DNA of 11,024 nt from JBBAAP01 sp043808305 (lineage in GTDB: Bacteria > Planctomycetota > MHYJ01 > JACQXL01): assembly GCA_043808305.1 (NCBI GenBank), contig JAZDFB010000022.1, positions 1-11,024 of the forward strand, in the 5' to 3' direction. Below the pieces are notes generated by a model, which saw nothing but the letters and a program-made list of their open reading frames with translations, was not told the origin of the DNA and ran no database searches. A program made the position numbers and the translations under genes. This document shows, one piece after another, positions 5,644 through 11,024 of this stretch; the first letter of the stretch is position 1; the number at the start of each line of letters is the position of its first letter.

Positions 5644-5898
5644 TTATACAACATTATCAGCCAGGATAGTTACCTTGTTCGCGCCGACATCTATCAGCCC
5701 GCCGGTTATTTCGTAGATTTGGGCGTCTGATGCCTCAAGGCGGATGGTAACCTTTCCTTTGCCGAGAATTCCCAGGAACGAGGCGTGGTTGGCCATTATG
5801 CCCAGGTAGCCGGTATAGGCCGGCACGATGAGCGAATACGGCGCGCCTTTGTATACCTTGCGTTCGGGCGTTACGATTTCCAAATCAAACGTTTTCAT
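5644..5898 (-). CDS. atpC: F-type ATP synthase epsilon subunit, short form
   Basis: The epsilon subunit links the gamma shaft to the c-ring in the F1Fo central stalk. The protein has the N-terminal beta-sandwich signature: FDLEIVTPER at the start, then VPAYTGYLGIMANHA (25-39), and GGLIDV with VTILADN near the end. It is only 84 residues, against about 130-140 in E. coli-type subunits, because the C-terminal two-helix domain is missing. The reading frame stops right where the beta domain ends, and no helical continuation is visible in other frames, so this looks natural rather than a frameshift. Short epsilon subunits are known in some lineages such as green sulfur bacteria. Loss of the helices implies loss of epsilon-type inhibition of ATP hydrolysis (inference). 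It is the last gene of the operon, 60 bp after atpD, with a weak GGTG ribosome binding site. Confidence 0.92.
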   Translation of the reverse strand: MKTFDLEIVTPERKVYKGAPYSLIVPAYTGYLGIMANHASFLGILGKGKVTIRLEASDAQIYEITGGLIDVGANKVTILADNVV

Positions 5899-5922
5899 AT
5901 TTCACCGCAAAGGACGCAGCGA
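5899..5922 (-). repeat. Short repeat-like phrase just before the atpC start
   Basis: Read on the minus strand, the bases directly before the atpC ATG resemble a CTCTGCG-TCCTCTGCGGTGAA phrase that I remember as a common intergenic repeat in many bacterial genomes. A related but diverged phrase, CTCTGTGCTCTCCGCTAA, precedes the dnaJ ATG (4597-4622). The GGTG within this copy is the only ribosome-binding candidate for atpC. Confidence 0.3.
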
Positions 5923-5958
5923 TTTAATTAATATAATATTAATATCTGTGGTTTCATA

Positions 5959-7371
5959 CTAAACCTGCATTGTCTTTGCTTTTTCTATTACTTCTTCTAT
6001 TGTCCCGACCATCATAAACGCCTGTTCGGGCAGGTTGTCGTGCTTGCCGGCGATGATTTCCTTGAATCCTTTGATGGTTTCTTTAAGCGGCACGTAGCGT
6101 CCGGGCATTCCGGTGAAGGCCTCGGCCACGTGAAACGGCTGGGACAGGAATTTCTGTATCCGCCGGGCGCGGGCGACTATCTGCTTGTCTTCATCAGAGA
6201 GCTCTTCCATGCCCAGAATGGCAATAATGTCCTGCAAGTCGCGGTAACGCTGGAGTATCCGCTGGACCTCGCGGGCGGTGGAGTAGTGTTCCTGGCCGAT
6301 GATGTTGGGGTCAAGCAGCCTTGATGTCGAATCGAGCGGGTCGACAGCCGGGTAAATTCCCATAGCGGCTATTTCCCTGGCCAGCACCGTAGTAGCATCC
6401 AGATGCGAGAATGTAGTAGCCGGCGCCGGGTCGGTCAGGTCATCGGCCGGGACGTAGATAGCCTGGACAGAGGTGATGGACCCGCGCTTGGTCGAGGTTA
6501 TCCGTTCCTGAAGTTCGGCCATCTCGGATGCCAGGGTGGGTTGGTAGCCGACGGCCGATGGCATCCTGCCCAGCAATGCCGAAACCTCGGAGCCGGCCTG
6601 GGTGAACCTGAATATATTATCGATGAACAGTAGAACGTCCTGCCCTTCCTGGTCGCGGAAGTATTCGGCCATGGTCAGTGCGGTCAGGCCGACGCGAAGC
6701 CGGGCGCCGGGCGGTTCATTCATCTGTCCGAAGACCATGACGGTTTTGGGCAGAACGCCGGAGTGCTGCATTTCCAGCCAGAGGTCGTTGCCTTCGCGGG
6801 TGCGCTCGCCTACGCCGCCGAATACGGAAAAGCCGCCGTGTTCCGTAGCGATGTTGCGGATGAGCTCGGTGATAAGCACGGTCTTGCCCACGCCGGCGCC
6901 GCCGAACAGGCCGACCTTGCCGCCCTTGGCGTATGGCGCCAGCAGGTCAATGACTTTGAGGCCGGTTTCAAATATCTGGGTGGCGGTGGACTGTTCGATT
7001 AGTGTCGGCGCGTGCCGGTGAATGGGGAGGTAGTCCTTGGTTTTAATTTCGCCCAGGTTATCAATAGGCTGTCCCAGCAGGTTGAGCACCCGGCCCAGGG
7101 TCGGCCGTCCGACCGGCACGGTAATAACCGCTCCGGTATCGACTACGGGCATGCCGCGAACCAGGCCGTCCGTGGATGAAAGCGCCACGGTTCGGACGGT
7201 ATTATTGCCCAGGTGCTGGGCGACCTCAAGCGTCAGGTTAGTGCCTTTAGCTGCGTTTTTGATAGTCAGTGCGTTATAAATTGATGGCAGGTGGCCTTCG
7301 GGGAAAGTTACGTCCACAACCGGGCCGATAATCTGCAAGACTTTTCCGACGATTTGGTCTACTTGAGGCAT
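5959..7371 (-). CDS. atpD: F-type ATP synthase beta subunit (catalytic)
   Basis: The beta subunit carries the three catalytic nucleotide sites of F1. The 470-residue protein has normal family length. The Walker A motif GGAGVGKT lies at 157-164 and the catalytic glutamate region GERTREG at 188-194 (Glu189). The Walker B strand LLFID is at 247-251, and the alpha/beta signature PAVDPLDSTS at 341-350. A DELSEED-like loop, EELSDED, at 389-395 contacts gamma. All expected residues are present. The start is supported by AAAGGA 6 nt upstream. It sits 32 bp after atpG and 60 bp before atpC. With this high conservation the call is certain; whether the enzyme is proton- or sodium-coupled cannot be judged because the c subunit is outside the window. 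Confidence 0.99.
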   Translation of the reverse strand: MPQVDQIVGKVLQIIGPVVDVTFPEGHLPSIYNALTIKNAAKGTNLTLEVAQHLGNNTVRTVALSSTDGLVRGMPVVDTGAVITVPVGRPTLGRVLNLLGQPIDNLGEIKTKDYLPIHRHAPTLIEQSTATQIFETGLKVIDLLAPYAKGGKVGLFGGAGVGKTVLITELIRNIATEHGGFSVFGGVGERTREGNDLWLEMQHSGVLPKTVMVFGQMNEPPGARLRVGLTALTMAEYFRDQEGQDVLLFIDNIFRFTQAGSEVSALLGRMPSAVGYQPTLASEMAELQERITSTKRGSITSVQAIYVPADDLTDPAPATTFSHLDATTVLAREIAAMGIYPAVDPLDSTSRLLDPNIIGQEHYSTAREVQRILQRYRDLQDIIAILGMEELSDEDKQIVARARRIQKFLSQPFHVAEAFTGMPGRYVPLKETIKGFKEIIAGKHDNLPEQAFMMVGTIEEVIEKAKTMQV

Positions 7372-7377
7372 ACGTTG

Positions 7378-7383
7378 TCCTTT
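7378..7383 (-). promoter_or_regulatory. Ribosome binding site of atpD
   Basis: AAAGGA on the minus strand stands 6 nt before the atpD ATG and confirms the start. Confidence 0.75.
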
Positions 7384-7403
7384 CTTTACTCTTTATCCTG
7401 GGT

Positions 7404-8312
7404 TTATCTCATCGCCTCCGCTCCGCCGACAATATCAAGCAATTCCTTGGTAATTCCGGCCTGACGGGCTTTGTTGAACGAAAGCGTAAGGTTACCTATC
7501 ACTTCGGAAGCGTTTTCAGTGGCATTACGCATAGCCATCATCCGGGCCGAATACTCGCTGGTTACGGCTTCCAATAATATCTGGTAGAATATCACGTCGA
7601 TATAACGCGGTAATAATAACTTGATAATTTGCTGGGGTTCGGGCTCGAATAAGCAGTCGGATGATTGTTTGCCTGATTCCAACAAGCTGTTAACCTGTAT
7701 GGGCAGGAATTGCTTGACCCGGACATGTGAAACTATGGCGTTAACGTATTCGCTGTAAACGACCCAAATTTCACGGCGCCGGATATTGTCGGGCCGGAGT
7801 TCTTTGAGCAGGGGTTTTATCAGGTCCTGGGCGAATGCCAATGTCATGTCCAGCGGCAGGTTCAGGCAGGACGATTTTATAGGCACGTTCCGGCGGTGGA
7901 AGTAATCATAAATCTTGCGGCCTATGGTTATTACCTCCGGATTGTTCTGCTGTGAGATAAAATTAGTTGCGGTTCGGATGATGCTGGCGTTATAAGAACC
8001 GCACAGGCCTTTGCTGGAAGCAATCACGATAATTGTTTTAAGGCTCGGTGTTGCGGACAGCCCGGCCAGGGACGCTGATTTGGGTTCGTCGTGCGAAATC
8101 AGGTGGGTGTATTCAGCCGGTATCTTCCCGGCTGAAGCGGCCAGCAAACGGCCCAGGGCCTGGGTCAGCCGCGCCGTGTAAGGACGCAGGGTCAGTAATT
8201 TGCCCTGGGCCTTTTTCATCTTGGCGGCCGAGACCATTTCCATGGCTCGGGTTATCTTCTTGATGTTATTAACGCTTTTTATCTTGCGTTTTATGGCTCT
8301 GGAGCTGGGCAT
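7404..8312 (-). CDS. atpG: F-type ATP synthase gamma subunit
   Basis: Gamma forms the rotating coiled-coil shaft inside the alpha3beta3 ring. The 302-residue protein begins with the conserved basic helix that includes IKSVNNIKKITRAMEMVSA and ends with the matching C-terminal helix (MMAMRNATENASEVIGNL, then FNKARQAGITKEL and IVGGAEA). The central Rossmann-like part has SSKGLCGSYN. It is slightly longer than the usual 285-290 residues because of extra sequence around residues 70-90, before the first core beta strand. It lies 29 bp after atpA and 32 bp before atpD. No Shine-Dalgarno is seen ahead of this ATG, where the gap is AT-rich; translation may depend on coupling or an unstructured leader. 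The start is chosen from the conserved N-terminus. Confidence 0.97.
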   Translation of the reverse strand: MPSSRAIKRKIKSVNNIKKITRAMEMVSAAKMKKAQGKLLTLRPYTARLTQALGRLLAASAGKIPAEYTHLISHDEPKSASLAGLSATPSLKTIIVIASSKGLCGSYNASIIRTATNFISQQNNPEVITIGRKIYDYFHRRNVPIKSSCLNLPLDMTLAFAQDLIKPLLKELRPDNIRRREIWVVYSEYVNAIVSHVRVKQFLPIQVNSLLESGKQSSDCLFEPEPQQIIKLLLPRYIDVIFYQILLEAVTSEYSARMMAMRNATENASEVIGNLTLSFNKARQAGITKELLDIVGGAEAMR

Positions 8313-8341
8313 AAAATAAAATTAAAAACTAACAGTTGGAA

Positions 8342-9892
8342 TCAAGAACTCTTGACTGATTGCTCCCTGATTTTGAATTCTTCGACTGCTTTATTAATCT
8401 GTTCTGCGGTTTTGTCTTCGAGTTTCAGAGTTTTTCTTATTTCTTCATTGATGCCCGGATGGCTTTCTTCTACAAACTTAAGGAACTTGGCCACAAACGG
8501 GCGAACCGATTCGGCGGGCAGGGAATCGAGCAGGCCGGTCGCGCCGATGTAAATAGAGACTACTTGTGTTTCCAGCGGCAGCGGGGCGTACTGGGGTTGC
8601 TTAAGTATTTCGACCAGGCGCTCGCCGCGGGTGAGCTGTAACTGGGTGTTTTTGTCCAGGTCCGAGGCAAACTGGGCGAATGCGGCTAAGGCGCGATACT
8701 GGGCCAGCTCCATCCTGAGCCGGCCGGCTACTTTTTTCATAGCGGGTGTTTGGGCCGTGCCGCCGACCCTGGAAACCGAAAGCCCGACGTTGATGGCCGG
8801 GCGGACACCGGCGTAAAAAAGGTCTGATTCCAGGAATATCTGGCCGTCCGTAATAGAAATAACGTTAGTCGAGATATATCCGGAGATATCGCCGGCTTGT
8901 GTTTCAACGATAGGCAGTGCGGTTAATGAACCAGCACCCAGTTCATTGGACAGTTTGGCGGCGCGTTCGAGCAGTCTTGAGTGAAGATTGAATATATCGC
9001 CGGGGTAGGCCTCGCGGCCGGGCGGGCGCCTGAGAAGCAATGATAGCTGACGATAGGCAACCGCGTGCTTGGACAGGTCGTCGTAAATAACCAGAGCGTG
9101 CTGTTTATTATCGCGGAAGTATTCGCCCATAGCGCAGCCGGCATAAGGCGCGATATAAAGGAGCGGGGCCGGGTCGCTGGCGCTGGCCGATACAATGATA
9201 GAATATTTCATAGCGCCGTGTTTTTCTAGTGTGTCCACGATGGACGCGATGGTAGACGACTTTTGGCCTATGGCTACGTATATGCAAATAACATCGCTGT
9301 TTTTCTGGTTGATAATGGTGTCTATGACCAGTGCGGTCTTTCCGGTCTGGCGGTCGCCGATGATGAGTTCTCTCTGTCCGCGGCCGATGGGTATCATCGA
9401 GTCTATGGCTGTCCAGCCGGTCTGGAGAGGTTCCTTAACGGGTTGGCGCTGGACGACGTTGGGCGAGCCGCCCTCGATGGGTTTGAATTCGCTGGTGACG
9501 ATGGGGCCTTTGCCGTCAAGCGGTGCGCCAAGGGCGTCGACCACACGGCCAACCAGCGCTTTGCCGACCGGTACCTGGGCAATACGGCCAGTGCTTCGGA
9601 CCGAGTCGCCTTCCTTGATAAAACTGTCATCGCCCAGGACCACACAGCCGATGTTGTTTTCCTCAAGATTAAGAGCCATGCCGTAAATGATGTTTTTCTG
9701 TGATTTAGTTGACTGAAGCGATGGTACGAACTCGATCAGTTCACCGGACATGACCTTATCTAACCCATAAACACGGGCAATACCGTCGCCGACCTGCAGG
9801 ACGGTACCCACGGTTTCGGTCTGGAGCCGGGCTTCGTACTTTGAGATTTCGCCCTGGATGATATTGGTAATTTCTTCGGGTCTAATCTGCAT
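8342..9892 (-). CDS. atpA: F-type ATP synthase alpha subunit
   Basis: Alpha alternates with beta in the F1 head and holds the non-catalytic nucleotide sites. The 516-residue protein shows the Walker A motif GDRQTGKT (179-186) and LVIYDDLSKHAVAYR (267-281). The signature PAINVGLSVSRVGG (365-378) includes the arginine finger Arg375, which completes the beta catalytic site. The N-terminal region (RPEEITNII, then GDGIARVYGL) is typical. A few extra residues (about 61-68) precede the GMALNLEENN strand. AAAGGA 7 nt upstream supports the start, and this site overlaps the atpH stop codon, so translation is probably coupled. The gap to atpH is 11 bp. Nothing essential is missing. Confidence 0.99.
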   Translation of the reverse strand: MQIRPEEITNIIQGEISKYEARLQTETVGTVLQVGDGIARVYGLDKVMSGELIEFVPSLQSTKSQKNIIYGMALNLEENNIGCVVLGDDSFIKEGDSVRSTGRIAQVPVGKALVGRVVDALGAPLDGKGPIVTSEFKPIEGGSPNVVQRQPVKEPLQTGWTAIDSMIPIGRGQRELIIGDRQTGKTALVIDTIINQKNSDVICIYVAIGQKSSTIASIVDTLEKHGAMKYSIIVSASASDPAPLLYIAPYAGCAMGEYFRDNKQHALVIYDDLSKHAVAYRQLSLLLRRPPGREAYPGDIFNLHSRLLERAAKLSNELGAGSLTALPIVETQAGDISGYISTNVISITDGQIFLESDLFYAGVRPAINVGLSVSRVGGTAQTPAMKKVAGRLRMELAQYRALAAFAQFASDLDKNTQLQLTRGERLVEILKQPQYAPLPLETQVVSIYIGATGLLDSLPAESVRPFVAKFLKFVEESHPGINEEIRKTLKLEDKTAEQINKAVEEFKIREQSVKSS

Positions 9893-9899
9893 ATTTACG

Positions 9900-9905
9900 T
9901 CCTTT
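9900..9905 (-). promoter_or_regulatory. Ribosome binding site of atpA overlapping the atpH stop
   Basis: AAAGGA on the minus strand stands 7 nt before the atpA ATG and shares two bases with the atpH TAA, suggesting translational coupling. Confidence 0.7.
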
Positions 9906-10437
9906 AGTTAAACATATGTTCTTTCATGTATCTCAAACGTCCTTTGACCGAGCCGTCCAGGACGGTGTCGCCCAACTGGATGAGCAATCCGCCCAGGAGC
10001 GATTTATTTAGTTCGGACTTGAGGACAATTTTTTTCTGAGTGATGCGGTTGAGCTTAATCAGAAGCGTGTTTTCTTCAGAAGCGCTCAGCGGGAAGGCCG
10101 ACGTAACCTTGACCCGGATGATATTCTGCGCCTCGTCAGAAAGCAGGCCGTAGATTTCGCTGATATCGGGCAAAAGATCAAACCTTTTCTTGATAACCAG
10201 CGTTTCCAGGAATTCCATCGCATCAGTTGAGATTTTTCCTTTAAACATTTGCTCAAGAAGCGATTTCTTTTCTTGTTCGGAAATCAGGGGATTAAGAAGA
10301 ACTCTGGGCAGGCTGGAAGTTTGGTAAACCTTGGAGGCAAGAAGCAGCTCCTCGTTGGTTTTTTCAACGATATTCTTCTTCTGCGCTATCCTGATTAGCG
10401 CGCTGGCGTAGCGTTTAGCTATATTGGCGTTTAGCAT
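9904..10437 (-). CDS. atpH: F-type ATP synthase delta subunit (OSCP)
   Basis: Delta joins the top of the F1 head to the b-subunit stalk. The 177-residue protein has the normal length. The N-terminal helical domain starts with an IAKRYASALIRIA pattern close to the family's YA.AL motif. The C-terminal signature GGLLIQLGDTVLDGSVKGRL, followed by a final helix, is clear. The gene begins 4 bp after the atpF stop and ends 11 bp before atpA, a tight operon arrangement. No strong Shine-Dalgarno is present before its ATG, so it is probably translated by coupling to atpF. Sequence in this family is weakly conserved, but context and the C-terminal motif make the call firm. Confidence 0.96.
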   Translation of the reverse strand: MLNANIAKRYASALIRIAQKKNIVEKTNEELLLASKVYQTSSLPRVLLNPLISEQEKKSLLEQMFKGKISTDAMEFLETLVIKKRFDLLPDISEIYGLLSDEAQNIIRVKVTSAFPLSASEENTLLIKLNRITQKKIVLKSELNKSLLGGLLIQLGDTVLDGSVKGRLRYMKEHMFN

Positions 10438-10441
10438 TTAT

Positions 10442-10966
10442 TTACTTGTTCAATGATTTCTGATCTATTTCATCAAGGAAAGAAGCAACCAACCGGGTGT
10501 TAGACTTTTCGTCCAGCTCCTTTTCAATCACCTTTTCGGCGACCTGGATGGCCAGCGAGGCGACTTCGTTGCGGAGTTCTTTTAGGGCCTTGGTCTTTTC
10601 CAGTTCGATCTCGTCCTTGGCTTTCCGGATGATGTTATCGGAGTGAAGGTGGGCCTCGGAAATTATGCCCGTCTTGGCCGAGAGGCCTTCCTTTATAGCG
10701 GCCTGGATTTTCTGATAGCTTTCCTTTTCTATCTGGCTGAGCTTGGCCTGGTATTCATCGGTCAGCCTGGTGATTTCCTTTTTATCCAGCTCAATCTTGT
10801 CAAAAGTGCCTTCGATTTCTTTCTTGCGGTTGTCCAGGTGTTCTAAGACCCGGCCAAAAAGGAATTTCTTGAGAACCAGAAAAAGGATTATGAAATTAAT
10901 GACCAGCAGAACTATAACCTGAACTTGCCCGCCCATGGCATTAAAAAAGTTACTTAAAGCCTGCAT
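10442..10966 (-). CDS. atpF: F-type ATP synthase b subunit (Fo peripheral stalk)
   Basis: The b subunit anchors the stator in the membrane and reaches up to delta on F1. The 174-residue protein has one N-terminal membrane helix (about 16-35, VQVIVLLVINFIILFLVL), then FLFGRVLEHLDNRKKEIE, which matches the family's conserved region after the membrane segment. A long charged helix (about 45-165) forms the dimeric stalk. It is the first gene of the operon in view; subunits a and c should lie just outside, to the right. A GGGAGAAG about 10 nt before the ATG is a weak ribosome binding site. Only one b gene is seen, so whether a second b' copy exists cannot be judged. Confidence 0.96.
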   Translation of the reverse strand: MQALSNFFNAMGGQVQVIVLLVINFIILFLVLKKFLFGRVLEHLDNRKKEIEGTFDKIELDKKEITRLTDEYQAKLSQIEKESYQKIQAAIKEGLSAKTGIISEAHLHSDNIIRKAKDEIELEKTKALKELRNEVASLAIQVAEKVIEKELDEKSNTRLVASFLDEIDQKSLNK

Positions 10967-10980
10967 AATAGTTTTACTTC

Positions 10981-11021
10981 TCCCGCTACGGCGGGATGTG
11001 GCGCCGAAGCGCTGGCGCCAC
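10981..11021. repeat. Two adjacent hairpins upstream of atpF
   Basis: The first hairpin pairs TCCCGC (10981-10986) with GCGGGA (10991-10996) around a TACG loop. The second pairs GTGGCGCC (10998-11005) with GGCGCCAC (11014-11021). They lie 15 nt before the atpF start, between it and the preceding gene. The second loop region shares a 13-of-15 core with the palindrome at 4749-4763. They could stabilise or attenuate the operon mRNA, or be an interspersed repeat. Confidence 0.55.
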
Positions 11022-11024
11022 TGC

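Noticed and set aside
5569..5646. Frameshift that would explain the short epsilon subunit
   Set aside because: The bases after the atpC stop encode no helical domain in any frame on that strand, and the stop falls exactly at the end of the beta domain.
5504..5716. Forward 70-codon frame spanning the end of the hypothetical gene and the antisense of atpC
   Set aside because: It overlaps both real genes in other frames, shows no recognisable motif and has no ribosome binding site.
1..11024. CRISPR array, toxin-antitoxin pair or defence system
   Set aside because: No regularly spaced repeats or adjacent small gene pairs are present; the only regular repetition is within the kelch codons.

Overview
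The window looks like chromosomal DNA of an uncultivated bacterium, with the end of an integrated element at its left edge. Core genes at about 2.2-11 kb are moderately GC-rich: sample lines I counted in the ATP synthase genes gave 53-67% GC. The left 2.1 kb is clearly more AT-rich, with sampled lines at 32-47%. The taxon cannot be fixed from the sequence. The short epsilon subunit, the dnaJ-grpE-fmdB order and the neighbouring kelch and serine-recombinase genes would suit an uncultivated planctomycete or related lineage, but that is a low-confidence impression.

Layout, left to right. (1) At 1-639 is a fragment of a kelch-like repeat protein, cut at both ends. (2) At 645-2114 (+) is a large serine recombinase whose last codons run 12 bp into the 3' end of a tRNA-Asn gene (2103-2174, -). 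This is the geometry of an integrase next to its tRNA attachment site, so everything left of about 2.1 kb is probably imported. (3) At 2231-4596 (-) is a chaperone cluster read dnaJ, grpE, then an fmdB-type zinc-ribbon gene. It has a recognisable sigma70-like promoter ahead of dnaJ and no dnaK in view. (4) At 4597-4920 is a divergent intergenic region with a promoter for each side and an imperfect palindromic element. (5) At 4921-5568 (+) is a single hypothetical gene with a strong promoter and ribosome binding site. It appears to encode two ferredoxin-like RAM/AsnC-type ligand-binding domains without a DNA-binding domain. (6) At 5644-10966 (-) is most of an F-type ATP synthase operon in canonical order, atpF-atpH-atpA-atpG-atpD-atpC. 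The genes for subunits a and c would lie to the right of the window. (7) At 10967-11024 are two adjacent hairpins.

The ATP synthase genes encode the whole F1 sector (alpha, beta, gamma, delta, epsilon) plus the b stalk. The epsilon subunit is only 84 residues and lacks the C-terminal helices that regulate many bacterial enzymes. DnaJ and GrpE are the co-chaperone and nucleotide exchange factor of DnaK, which must be encoded elsewhere.

No CRISPR array, toxin-antitoxin pair, defence operon or clear new multi-gene system is visible. The most interesting features are the recombinase/tRNA junction, the truncated kelch fragment that supplies an extended -10 box just before the recombinase, and several short intergenic repeats (4.7 kb, 11.0 kb, 2.6 kb, and just before the dnaJ and atpC start codons).
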